A DNA stretch of 64,000 nt from Thiodiazotropha sp050305635 (GCA_050305635.1 JBNLFS010000020.1:40444-104443), one strand, 5' to 3'. Shown: positions 48,365-56,517, counted from the stretch's first letter. Translations and numbers: made by a program. The notes: a model not told the origin generated them from the sequence alone.

Positions 48365-48374
48365 TTGTTGTTGT
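48338..48374. promoter_or_regulatory. 17-bp perfect hairpin in the symE leader
   Basis: ACAACAACAAAGGGGCC (48338-48354), loop AAC, GGCCCCTTTGTTGTTGT (48358-48374). There is no T-run after it on either strand, so it is probably not a terminator. In the leftward transcript it abuts the symE2 ATG (48335) and contains AAAGGGG, so it may hide or position the ribosome site. Confidence 0.55.
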
Positions 48375-48383
48375 GGGTTATTC

Positions 48384-49424
48384 GATAATCGTATCAATGG
48401 CTATCTGGCCATCCACAGTCCGAGCGGTAGCGGTCAGACCCGATTCTGTGGGTCACACCCGAACTACCAGCTGAGTCAGGCGCAGTTCAACCAGGTCTGG
48501 ATATCCGTGGGAGATCAGAAGCTGCAGGTACAGGAAGAGCAATCCCGGGATGACGAGATCGCCCATGCGGTCGAAACGGTCGCGGTGTTACAGATCGATT
48601 GGCATGTGTTTGCCCAGGACGTAAGCACCCGCGGGACCGATCCCTCCGCCCTGAGACGCCGCGGGACGACTTCGGCTATTGCGATCAGCGGCATACCGGG
48701 CGGAGATCTGGCCTATCTGCATACCGACCATCTGGGCGCGGTGGTCAAGGCGACGGATCAATACCAGGATATCGTCTGGGATGCGGTGTGTGAGCCGTTC
48801 GGGCGTCGGGTTGTTACGGTGAACCAGCTTGAAATGCCGCTGGGGTTTCCGGGGCAGTATTACGATCAGGAGTCTGGTAACTTTTACAACTACTTCAGTG
48901 ATTATGATCCGACCACTGGACGGTATCTGCAATCTGATCCGATCGGGTTAAGTGGTGGGATTGATACCTATGCATATGTTCTTAATAACCCGCTTAGATG
49001 GATCGATGTCTTTGGGTTGGTTACACTAGATTTCTTCGCCTCTAACACAAAAGATCAATTATTTTTTAATCCAATTGTCGCGCCTGATGGTGAGACATAT
49101 GTTAAAGGGCATGGAAACGAAAATGGCGTTCTTGACCAAAGAATGGGGCAATCAAAACAAAATGCTCACCGACTAACGCCAAATGAATTGGCAGAATTTA
49201 TAAGAAATCATGGTTGGAATCCTGGGGAACCTGTGAAGTTACTTGTATGTAACTCTGGAGATGAAAATTATTATCAAGAACTGGCAAATGAATTGGGTGT
49301 TCCAGTTACTGCGCCAAACGGTTATGTTCAGACAGACGGATTTGGGCATTACAATTCAACGCATGTTCCATACCAGCCGTTTTTTACTTTCGGCGCTGGA
49401 TGGTATACGGCCTATCCTAAGTGA
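48384..49424 (+). CDS. Orphan Rhs C-terminal module with second caspase-like tip
   Basis: The open frame has no convincing start; it stays open upstream to an ATG at 48171, but that part overlaps symE on the other strand. From about 48714 it is nearly identical to the end of the full-length Rhs core (YLHTDHLGAVVKATDQYQDI to RYLQSDPIGLSGG), then switches to a new AT-rich tip at about 49017. The tip has Gly-His-Gly (VKGHGNEN) and, 46 residues after the His, VKLLVCNSGD, the same His-Gly/Cys pattern as the first tip, plus ELGVPVTAPNGYV. It is probably a displaced tip, usable after recombination with the main rhs gene. The segment 48384-48700 is of unknown origin. Confidence 0.75.
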   Translation, partial: DNRINGYLAIHSPSGSGQTRFCGSHPNYQLSQAQFNQVWISVGDQKLQVQEEQSRDDEIAHAVETVAVLQIDWHVFAQDVSTRGTDPSALRRRGTTSAIAISGIPGGDLAYLHTDHLGAVVKATDQYQDIVWDAVCEPFGRRVVTVNQLEMPLGFPGQYYDQESGNFYNYFSDYDPTTGRYLQSDPIGLSGGIDTYAYVLNNPLRWIDVFGLVTLDFFASNTKDQLFFNPIVAPDGETYVKGHGNENGVLDQRMGQSKQNAHRLTPNELAEFIRNHGWNPGEPVKLLVCNSGDENYYQELANELGVPVTAPNGYVQTDGFGHYNSTHVPYQPFFTFGAGWYTAYPK

Positions 49425-49445
49425 ATTTTGTGAAATTATCTTGCA

Positions 49446-49760
49446 ATGAATAAGATAGTACGTTTATTCAATTCTATATCTGCCGTTATGGTGGCAGGTG
49501 TGTATGCAAATTTTTGGTCTTTAATCAGCCCTGAAAGGGGATATTTGCTTGAAAGATTCTACTCAACCCAAGAGTTGGAATGCATATCAAACAAGTTTTT
49601 AGGAATTAGTATAGTTTGTTTGTTTTGTGCGCTAATATCAGGAATATCCGCTCTGACTAATGCGTTCGAAAAGCTTAGCGCTATTTCGTCACTACTATTT
49701 CTACTTGCTTGTGCATATGGACTATGGTTGATAAATACATCCTTCTATGCTTACGCGTAG
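49446..49760 (+). CDS. Small membrane protein, candidate Rhs immunity protein 2
   Basis: A 104-residue protein starting 22 bp after the orphan tip. It has three hydrophobic segments (SISAVMVAGVYANFWSLI; FLGISIVCLFCALISGI; AISSLLFLLACAYGLWLI), is AT-rich and has no known family. Sequence and helix layout differ from candidate immunity protein 1, as expected for tip-specific immunity. A small inner-membrane partner in the same place after both tips suggests that both toxins act at or across that membrane. Confidence 0.6.
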   Translation: MNKIVRLFNSISAVMVAGVYANFWSLISPERGYLLERFYSTQELECISNKFLGISIVCLFCALISGISALTNAFEKLSAISSLLFLLACAYGLWLINTSFYAYA

Positions 49761-49767
49761 AGAGTGT

Positions 49768-49810
49768 GCTGCGTGAACATCCACAACAACAAAGGGGCCA
49801 ATGGCCCCTT
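49768..49810. repeat. symE-leader direct repeat, copy R3
   Basis: Matches 48322-48364 with three mismatches. On the minus strand it keeps only a symE-like start, ATG-TTC-ACG-CAG-CAC (like MSTQH), with no symE body after it. It marks the right end of the orphan rhs tip cassette. Confidence 0.8.
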
Positions 49811-49949
49811 CGTTTATTGCCTATCGAGATCACGCCGTATTGCACAAATCTGATAGATGTGCGTAAGCCCGGGGCTGCACTACCACTCGGAGCTTGGGAC
49901 GTGGAAGGGAACAAGGGGCTCTCCATCGCTGTTCTCCTCTGACATGATA

Positions 49950-50228
49950 TCGCCGGTTTCGTCCTCCTGGGCGAGTTACTTTTCTTTTCGCTAAAAGAAT
50001 TAAGTAACCCAAAGAAAGGGCGCCCGATGGTCCCGCCTCCGCGGGGAGCGCTGTGATGCTCGCAAAAGCCTGCGGGGTTGGAACTCGTTGCGCTCAGACA
50101 GCCCGCACTGGAGTTCCGGAGGGTTGCTCCCGGGTTCCGCTTCTCTGCACCCGGGCTACGGCCACACGGGAATCTCAAGAGGAGTGAGAATCACCCCGTA
50201 GCCCGGGTGAAATGAAGTGGAACGCGGG
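49950..50228. repeat. Composite intergenic repeat
   Basis: Starts with GGGCGAGTTACTTTTCTTTT, also present near 58429. It continues through GGGCGCCCGATGGTCCCGCC and GGAACTCG...CTCA to an opposed REP pair (50129-50159 and 50198-50228). The gap 49811-50585 contains only repeats and the terminator at 50536; I see no gene in it. Confidence 0.65.
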
Positions 50229-50501
50229 ACCCGGCAGAATGCGAAGTACTGTGGGATAATACAACCCCCCCCCTAGATATCTCCCTTCGTTCTGGGCGCA
50301 GAGATCAACGCAGCATGGCGATGCTGACATGACTCAAGTAATCGGGGTCCATAACATCCATCATTTGGAAGAGGTTCCTGGGTAGAGACGGGAGAGGGGG
50401 CAATGCTGACGCGCTCAACGATCACCTTGACTCATGACTCAAAACCGCTCCTGGTAGCGGATTCTATAGCTGAGAATCATGGGTTATCAGGTATCCTTTT
50501 G
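50198..50501 (+). repeat. Dispersed long repeat, copy 2 (about 304 bp)
   Basis: Same order of blocks as 5153-5446: GTAGCCCGGGTGAA, GGCAGAATGCGAAG, CAGCATGGCGATGCTGACAT, GAGGTTCCTGGGTAG, GACTCAAAACCG, GAGAATCATGGG. No open frame is conserved between the copies. Confidence 0.8.
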
Positions 50502-50535
50502 TTAGCGGCAAGATGGGATTTCTTCAGAGTCAAAC

Positions 50536-50566
50536 AAAAAAGGGCTGTATATAACAGCCCTTTTTT
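50536..50566. terminator. Bidirectional rho-independent terminator
   Basis: A perfect 13-bp stem AAAAAAGGGCTGT (50536-50548) / ACAGCCCTTTTTT (50554-50566) with loop ATATA. It gives a U-tract both ways and lies 19 bp past the stop of the leftward DUF4215 gene, which it most likely serves. Confidence 0.88.
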
Positions 50567-50585
50567 ATCCATTCGTTGTTAGGAA

Positions 50586-51398
50586 TCAGTTGAGCGGGCA
50601 GCCTCGTTCGTTGCCATCCGCAAATTCATCCTTGAGCATTTCATAGTCGTCCTTGGTGCCCGGATAGGCATCGTTGAACAGGTCAATGATGGATTGCGGG
50701 GTATGCCCGTAGTTCACGCCCGTGGATGCCGCGTTCAACAGCGCCGCCACGGTGTGGCGACCCAGGGCGTTGATCTTGCCGCCGCCGTTTCTCATCACCT
50801 GCAGCAGGGTCATGCCGGGGAAGGCGTCCTCGAACACATCGGCGAACAGAGTGTCCGGGGTGTAGAGGTTCCACGAGTCGAAGTGGTGGGGTTGCTTCCA
50901 GTAGCCCGGGGTGCAGCCGTCACCGCCGTCCGCTTCGAGTTCGCAGTACATGGAACAGCCATCCCCGTTGTCGAAATTGCCATCGTCACACTGCTCGCCC
51001 GGGTTGAGAATGCCGTCGCCGCAGAAGGGTTCAATCGTGCATTCCGAAGAGCATCCGTCACCGTCCACCAGGTTGCCGTCGTCACAGGATTCTCCGATGT
51101 CGAGCACACCGTCTCCGCAGTAGGCTTCGATGGTGCATGAGGCGGAACAGCCGTCGAAATTCATGTTGTTGCCGTCGTCGCAGGCTTCGCCTTCGTCCAG
51201 GATGCCGTCACCGCACATGGGTTCGAGCAGACAGGCCGAGGAGCAGCCATCCCCATCGATGGTGTTGCCGTCGTCGCACTGTTCCCCCGCATCCAGGTCG
51301 GCGTAACCGTCACCGCACTCCACTGCGAATACGGAACTGCCCCACAGCAGCATGGCCGCGGTCATCGATGAAAGTAGGATGGATGTGTGGTGTCGCAT
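50586..51398 (-). CDS. Secreted DUF4215 Cys-rich repeat protein
   Basis: A 270-residue exported protein; the ATG at 51398 follows GGGGGCAGAG. After the signal peptide (LLWGSSVFAVECGDG) come four DUF4215-type repeats of about 30 residues built on CGDG.LD.GE.CDDGN...GDGCS..C..E (residues about 27-150). The Asp/Asn-rich loops and paired cysteines suggest calcium-bound, disulfide-stabilised modules. The C-terminal domain starts GCTPGYWKQPHHF, a motif shared with many secreted proteins, and continues as helical sequence. It is probably extracellular or periplasmic; no enzyme motif. It has its own terminator at 50536-50566. Confidence 0.83.
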   Translation of the reverse strand: MRHHTSILLSSMTAAMLLWGSSVFAVECGDGYADLDAGEQCDDGNTIDGDGCSSACLLEPMCGDGILDEGEACDDGNNMNFDGCSASCTIEAYCGDGVLDIGESCDDGNLVDGDGCSSECTIEPFCGDGILNPGEQCDDGNFDNGDGCSMYCELEADGGDGCTPGYWKQPHHFDSWNLYTPDTLFADVFEDAFPGMTLLQVMRNGGGKINALGRHTVAALLNAASTGVNYGHTPQSIIDLFNDAYPGTKDDYEMLKDEFADGNERGCPLN

Positions 51399-51672
51399 GG
51401 TCTCTGCCCCCTTATATATTTCGATGTTCAATTGTTCTCTAGGCAAAATAGCACGTCCGCTTGGGCACTAACTCGTATTCGTTTTGGGGTTAATTGATCT
51501 GGGGCACAGGGTTTATCTTTCAGGCTGATGTGAAGTGGCGATGTGAAGGGTCCTGCGGGCACCGGGGAATGGCGGGGCTCAGGGTGTAAAGCCGGTAACC
51601 GCTTTGATTGGTGGCTTTGCAGCTTAAACCGGATCCATATCGCCAAAATATTTGTAACCTACTGTTAATAAT

Positions 51673-51686
51673 AACAATTAATTGTT
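51673..51686. promoter_or_regulatory. AT-rich palindrome next to the hydrogenase promoter
   Basis: AACAATTAATTGTT, a perfect 14-bp palindrome that touches the -24 element of the sigma-54 promoter. It could bind a regulator, or simply be AT-rich spacer. The gap 51399-51774 holds this and the promoter but no gene. Confidence 0.4.
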
Positions 51687-51702
51687 TGGCACAGCGATTG
51701 CT
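51686..51702 (+). promoter_or_regulatory. Sigma-54 promoter of the hydrogenase operon
   Basis: TTGGCACAGCGATTGCT fits the -24/-12 consensus TTGGCAC-N5-TTGCW, with the invariant GG and GC exactly 10 bp apart. Transcription would start near 51713, giving a leader of about 60 nt before hyaA. Uptake hydrogenase operons in other proteobacteria use RpoN with HoxA/HupR-type activators, which supports the call. Confidence 0.85.
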
Positions 51703-51774
51703 GATAGTCACCTGTTCTCAACTGCGAACAATACGGACCGCCCAGACCGGTCCGAGTGACTGGAGGCGATAACA

Positions 51775-52851
51775 ATGACCGAAACCTTTTATGACGTGAT
51801 GCGGCGGCAGGGGATCACCCGCCGCAGTTTCCTCAAATTCTGCAGCCTGACCGCCTCGGCGCTCGGTCTCGGACCGGCCTTCGCGCCGAAGATCGCGGAG
51901 GCGATGGAGACCAAGCCGCGTCTGCCGGTTCTCTGGCTGCATGGACTTGAGTGCACCTGCTGTTCGGAGTCCTTCATCCGTTCCGCCCATCCCCTGGCCA
52001 AGGATGTGGTGCTGTCGATGATCTCCCTGGACTACGACGACACCATCATGGCGGCGGCCGGTCACCAGGCGGAGGCGATCATCGACGAGACCATCGAGAA
52101 GTACGATGGCCAGTTCATCCTCGCGGTGGAGGGCAATCCGCCGCTGAACGAGGACGGGATGTTCTGCATCATCGGCGGCAAGCCGTTCACCGAGCAGTTG
52201 AAGAAGGCGGCGGAACACTGCAAGGCGATCATCTCCTGGGGTTCCTGCGCCTCCTGGGGCTGCGTCCAGGCGGCGCGTCCCAATCCCACCCGGGCGACCC
52301 CGGTGCACAAGGTGCCGGGCCTGGCGGACAAGCCGATTATCAAGGTGCCGGGCTGTCCCCCCATCGCCGAGGTCATGACCGCGGTGATCACCTACATCCT
52401 TACCTTCGAGCGCTTCCCGGAACTCGATCGCCAGGGGCGGCCGAAGATGTTCTACAGCCAGCGTATCCACGATAAGTGTTATCGGCGTCCCCACTTCGAT
52501 GCGGGCCAGTACGTGGAAGCCTGGGACGATGATGGGGCACGCAAGGGTTATTGCCTGTACAAGATGGGCTGCAAGGGTCCCACCACCTACAACGCCTGCT
52601 CGACCATCCGCTGGAACGGCGGTCTGTCGTTCCCGATTCAGGCGGGCCACCCCTGCATCGGCTGTTCCGAGGACGGTTTCTGGGACAAGGGTTCTTTCTA
52701 TCAACATGTAACCGATATCCACCAGTTCGGGGTCGAGGCCAATGCCGACAAGGTCGGACTGGCCGCCGCGGGTACCGTGGGCGCGGCCATCGCCGCCCAT
52801 GCCGCGGTCAGCGCCCTGAAGCGTGCGCAAAAGAAGGGGGGTGACGAATAA
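51775..52851 (+). CDS. hyaA: Uptake [NiFe] hydrogenase small subunit, O2-tolerant type
   Basis: A 358-residue iron-sulfur subunit. Tat signal with RRSFLKF near residue 16 and a hydrophobic C-terminal anchor (about 318-345). It passes electrons from the active site to cytochrome b. The proximal-cluster cysteines number six, as in E. coli Hyd-1: Cys60, Cys62 and Cys63 in ECTCC, Cys158 and Cys163 in GSCASWGC, and Cys194 in VPGCPP. The extra pair marks the [4Fe-3S] cluster of O2-tolerant group 1d enzymes. Medial/distal motifs (HDKCYRR, CLYKMGC, HPCIGCSE) are intact. GGAGG precedes the ATG. Confidence 0.97.
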   Translation: MTETFYDVMRRQGITRRSFLKFCSLTASALGLGPAFAPKIAEAMETKPRLPVLWLHGLECTCCSESFIRSAHPLAKDVVLSMISLDYDDTIMAAAGHQAEAIIDETIEKYDGQFILAVEGNPPLNEDGMFCIIGGKPFTEQLKKAAEHCKAIISWGSCASWGCVQAARPNPTRATPVHKVPGLADKPIIKVPGCPPIAEVMTAVITYILTFERFPELDRQGRPKMFYSQRIHDKCYRRPHFDAGQYVEAWDDDGARKGYCLYKMGCKGPTTYNACSTIRWNGGLSFPIQAGHPCIGCSEDGFWDKGSFYQHVTDIHQFGVEANADKVGLAAAGTVGAAIAAHAAVSALKRAQKKGGDE

Positions 52852-54650
52852 TGGGTATCACGACGACACCGAACGGTTTCAAACTCGACGACAGCGGCCA
52901 GCGGGTGGTGGTCGATCCGGTGACCCGGATCGAGGGCCATATGCGCTGCGAGGTCAATATCGACGGAGAGAACATCATTCGCAACGCGGTCTCCACCGGC
53001 ACCATGTGGCGAGGGCTCGAGGTGATCCTCAAGGGCCGCGATCCGCGGGATGCCTGGGCCTTCACCCAGCGCATCTGCGGAGTCTGCACCGGCACCCACG
53101 CCCTGACCTCGGTACGCGCCGTGGAGGACGCCCTGGGCATCCGCATACCGGAGAACGCCAACTCGATCCGCAACATCATGCAGCTGACCCTGCAGGCCCA
53201 CGATCATCTGGTGCACTTTTATCACCTGCATGCCCTCGACTGGGTCAATCCGGTGAATGCCCTCAAGGCCGACCCGAAGGCGACGTCGGCCCTTCAGCAG
53301 TCGGTTTCGCCGCAACATCCGCACTCCTCCCCGGGATACTTCCGGGATGTGCAGAACCGGTTGAAACGATTTGTCGAGAGTGGTCAGCTGGGCCCCTTCA
53401 AGAACGGCTACTGGAGCAACCCGGCCTACCTGCTGCCTCCCGAAGCGGACCTGATGGCGGTGACCCATTACCTGGAGGCGCTGGACTTCCAGAAGAACAT
53501 CATGCGCATCCGCACCATCCTCGGCGGCAAGGATCCGCATCCGAACTGGATGGTGGGCGGGGTGCCCTGCGCCATCAACATGGATGACGACCTGTCCGCC
53601 GGTGCCCCGCTGAACATGGTCAACATCAATCTGATCTCCTCGATCATTGATGAGACCCGGACCTTCATCAAGAATGTATACATCCCCGACATCCTCGCGG
53701 TCGGTCAGTTCTACAAGGGCTGGCTCTACGGCGGCGGTCTGTCCGGCATGAACGTGCTCTCCTACGGCGATATTCCGGACCGGGCCAACGACTACTCGGC
53801 GGAAAATCTGATGATGCCCCGCGGGGCGATCATCAACGGCAACCTCAAGGAGGTGCACCCGGTGGATCTGCGCGATGCGCAGGAGATCCAGGAGTTCGTG
53901 CCCCATTCCTGGTACCAGTACCCGGACGAGGCCAAGGGTCTGCATCCCTGGGACGGTATCACTGAGCCCAATTACCAGCTTGGGCCGAACACCAAGGGCA
54001 GCCGCACCGACATCCAGGAGATCGACGAGAACGCCAAGTACTCATGGATCAAGGCGCCGCGCTGGCGCGGTCATGCCATGGAGGTGGGACCCCTGGCCCG
54101 TTACGTGATCGGTTATGCCCAGGGTCACGAGGCAATCACCGAGCAGATCAACTTCGTCCTCAAGACCCTCGACATCCCGGTCAGCGCCCTGTTCTCCACC
54201 CTCGGCCGGACCGCGGCCCGGGCCCTGGAGGCCGACTGGGCCGCCGACCAGATGCGTTACTTCATGGACAAGATGATCGCCAATATCAAGGCGGGCGACA
54301 GCAGCACGGCGAACATCGACAACTGGGATCCGTCCACTTGGCCAAAGGAGGCCAAGGGGGTCGGTTTCACCGAGGCGCCCCGAGGCGCGCTGGCTCACTG
54401 GATCCGCATCAAGGATACCAAGATCGACAACTACCAGTGCGTGGTGCCCACCACCTGGAACGGCTCGCCCCGTGACAGTCAGGGCAACATCGGCGCCTTC
54501 GAGGCCTCCCTGATGAACACCCAGGTTGAACGTAAGGAGGAACCGGTGGAGATCCTTCGCACCCTGCACAGCTTCGATCCCTGCCTGGCCTGTTCGACCC
54601 ATGTGATGAGCGAGGAGGGCGAGGAACTGGCCCGGGTCACGGTACGATGA
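52851..54650 (+). CDS. hyaB: Uptake [NiFe] hydrogenase large subunit
   Basis: A 599-residue catalytic subunit that splits H2 on the periplasmic side of the inner membrane. The nickel ligands are Cys76 and Cys79 in RICGVCTGTHA and Cys578 and Cys581 in DPCLACSTHV. After His584 there is a 15-residue tail that a HyaD/HupD protease would remove on nickel insertion. The ATG overlaps the hyaA stop by one base (TAATG), so the subunits are translated together. No hyp or hyaD genes follow here, so maturation proteins are encoded elsewhere. Confidence 0.97.
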   Translation: MGITTTPNGFKLDDSGQRVVVDPVTRIEGHMRCEVNIDGENIIRNAVSTGTMWRGLEVILKGRDPRDAWAFTQRICGVCTGTHALTSVRAVEDALGIRIPENANSIRNIMQLTLQAHDHLVHFYHLHALDWVNPVNALKADPKATSALQQSVSPQHPHSSPGYFRDVQNRLKRFVESGQLGPFKNGYWSNPAYLLPPEADLMAVTHYLEALDFQKNIMRIRTILGGKDPHPNWMVGGVPCAINMDDDLSAGAPLNMVNINLISSIIDETRTFIKNVYIPDILAVGQFYKGWLYGGGLSGMNVLSYGDIPDRANDYSAENLMMPRGAIINGNLKEVHPVDLRDAQEIQEFVPHSWYQYPDEAKGLHPWDGITEPNYQLGPNTKGSRTDIQEIDENAKYSWIKAPRWRGHAMEVGPLARYVIGYAQGHEAITEQINFVLKTLDIPVSALFSTLGRTAARALEADWAADQMRYFMDKMIANIKAGDSSTANIDNWDPSTWPKEAKGVGFTEAPRGALAHWIRIKDTKIDNYQCVVPTTWNGSPRDSQGNIGAFEASLMNTQVERKEEPVEILRTLHSFDPCLACSTHVMSEEGEELARVTVR

Positions 54651-54667
54651 ATCCAAGAGGAAATGAA

Positions 54668-55252
54668 ATGAAACAGAAGAACTATCGCAAGTATGTCGCA
54701 CCGCTGCTGTTGCTGGTCTCGGCTCCGGTCGCGGCGCACCAGGGCCTACATGACGGCGGTTTCGCCACGGGTTTGGCGCATCCCCTCAGTGGCAACGATC
54801 ACCTGCTGGCGATGCTGCTGGTGGGGGTCTGGGCCGCCGGATTCGGCCGCGGACTCAGGGCATGGCTGGTGCCCGTGGCTTTCGTCGCCTGCATGGCGCT
54901 GGGCGCCCTGTTCGGTATCGCAGGTTACGGGGTGCCCATGATGGAAGCGGGGATCGCCTTCTCGGTGATCTTCCTTGGCGCGATGTTGATGATGGGGCTG
55001 CGTCCGCCGCTGGGTCTCGCGGCTGTGACGGTGGGACTGTTCGCCCTGTTTCACGGTAATGCCCACGGTCTGGAGATGCCCTCGGGTGGGTATCTGAGCT
55101 ACTTCGGCGGATTCATCCTGGCTACCGTTTCACTGCACCTGATGGGGATGGGGCTGGGCCGGGTGTTGCTGAGCCACGACCGGGTGCTGCGCGGCCTGGG
55201 TGTCCTCAGCAGCCTCGCAGGCGTCTCGCTGATGTTTGGCGGCGTGGCCTGA
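54668..55252 (+). CDS. hupE: HupE/UreJ family membrane protein
   Basis: A 194-residue membrane protein with about six helices after a signal-like N-terminus ending APVAAHQG. It has the family metal motif HPLSGNDHLLAMLLVG and a second His motif HGNAHGLEMP. HupE proteins are nickel permeases that supply hydrogenase. The ATG at 54668 has AAGAGGA at good spacing; an ATG at 54647 overlapping hyaB is the alternative. Its place inside the hya operon supports nickel uptake for this enzyme. Confidence 0.92.
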   Translation: MKQKNYRKYVAPLLLLVSAPVAAHQGLHDGGFATGLAHPLSGNDHLLAMLLVGVWAAGFGRGLRAWLVPVAFVACMALGALFGIAGYGVPMMEAGIAFSVIFLGAMLMMGLRPPLGLAAVTVGLFALFHGNAHGLEMPSGGYLSYFGGFILATVSLHLMGMGLGRVLLSHDRVLRGLGVLSSLAGVSLMFGGVA

Positions 55253-55344
55253 CTCCATCGTCTGGCCGGGTTGGGCGGAGGCAGCATGCCCATCCCGGTC
55301 CCGGAGGTCTGCGACGAAATTTCAGATCAGGTTGAGGAAAGATC

Positions 55345-56028
55345 ATGCAAAGCGAACTCAGACAATCATCGGTCTATGTCTACGAGGCTCCAGTGCGGCT
55401 CTGGCACTGGGTCAATGCCCTGTCGATCACCCTGTTGGCGATTACCGGCTACCTGATCGCCAACCCCCTGCCCAGCGTGCCGGGCGAAGCCAGTGGTTCC
55501 TACCTGATGGGGACGATCCGGTTCATCCATTTCGTCGCCGCCTATGTCTTCACGGTGGGCTTTATCGGACGGGTCTACTGGGCCATCGTCGGTAACGAGC
55601 ATGCCCGGCAACTGTTCAGCCTGCCCCTGTTCAAGAACCGGGAGTACTGGAAGGAGGTGTTGTATGAAATCCGCTGGTACGCATTCATGGAGAAGGAGCC
55701 GAAAAAGTACATCGGGCACAATCCGCTGGCTCACCTGGTCATGGTGATCATTATCACCGTGGGCGGCTTTTTCATGCTTCTGACCGGCTTCGCCCTGTAC
55801 GCGGAGCAGACCGGTCTGGGCAGCTGGCAGGACCGCCTGTTCGGCTGGCTCATTCCGTTGCTCGGGCAGAGCCAGGATGTGCGCCTGTGGCACCACTGGG
55901 GCATGTGGATCATCGTGGTGTTCGTCATGATCCATGTATATGCCGCGGTGCGCGAGGACATCATGTCCCGGCAGAGCCTGATCAGCACCATGATCAGCGG
56001 TTGGCGCATGTTCAAAGACGATCGTTGA
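55345..56028 (+). CDS. hyaC: Ni/Fe-hydrogenase b-type cytochrome subunit
   Basis: A 227-residue integral membrane diheme cytochrome b with four transmembrane helices, which anchors the hydrogenase and passes electrons to quinone. Family motifs include YVYEAPVRLWHWVNALSI, FIHFVAAYVF and LWHHWGMWIIVVFVMIHVY, with the heme-ligand histidines in place. It is separated from hupE by 92 bp but on the same strand; last recognised gene of the operon. The order small, large, hupE, cytochrome b differs from the usual direct hyaABC order. Confidence 0.95.
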   Translation: MQSELRQSSVYVYEAPVRLWHWVNALSITLLAITGYLIANPLPSVPGEASGSYLMGTIRFIHFVAAYVFTVGFIGRVYWAIVGNEHARQLFSLPLFKNREYWKEVLYEIRWYAFMEKEPKKYIGHNPLAHLVMVIIITVGGFFMLLTGFALYAEQTGLGSWQDRLFGWLIPLLGQSQDVRLWHHWGMWIIVVFVMIHVYAAVREDIMSRQSLISTMISGWRMFKDDR

Positions 56029-56231
56029 ACCACTGATACCATCACTTCCCTCGTGGGCATGATCTATGCCGTTGCACAGTGCTTCGCGCCTTACGAGATG
56101 CGGGGCATTGTGCTTTTGTCGTTTCCGTGTCCGTGATTGCAGGCATCTGGCGCACAGATCCCCTGCTAAGCCTTGCAGCCAAGGGGCTGGGGACGTTCGC
56201 AACGAACTCATGCAATCCTCCCGGCCATTGG

Positions 56232-56316
56232 GTAGGTCAGGTTAGCGCAGCGTAACCCGACATGAATGGGGATGGTCCCGCTGATCGTCGGGTTACGCTG
56301 CGCTAACCCGACCTAC
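56232..56316. repeat. GTAGGTCGGGTTAGCG palindromic pair
   Basis: Arms 56232-56261 and 56287-56316 are inverted copies (GTAGGTC..GTTAGCGCAG / CTGCGCTAACCCGACCTAC). It is the same core as in the 143-bp elements at 32997 and 38496, but without their GAGGGTGT ends. Confidence 0.85.
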
Positions 56317-56517
56317 GCTTGCTCAAGTTTCGGAGTTCAAACCTGGTACGAGAGCACGCATAACATATTGAATAATAATATTATTATCCCTATTGCATGG
56401 TAAAATCTTTGTATTCTATATCAAACAACAAAAAGCATTTTGAATGGCATGCACATGGCATGTGAAATGTGGTAACTGGGCATCCTCCCACGATCCTTCG
56501 CATATCCGAATGCTTTA

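Noticed and set aside
48338..48374. Rho-independent terminator
   Set aside because: Strong stem but no U-tract on either strand; position right at the symE start fits a leader structure better.
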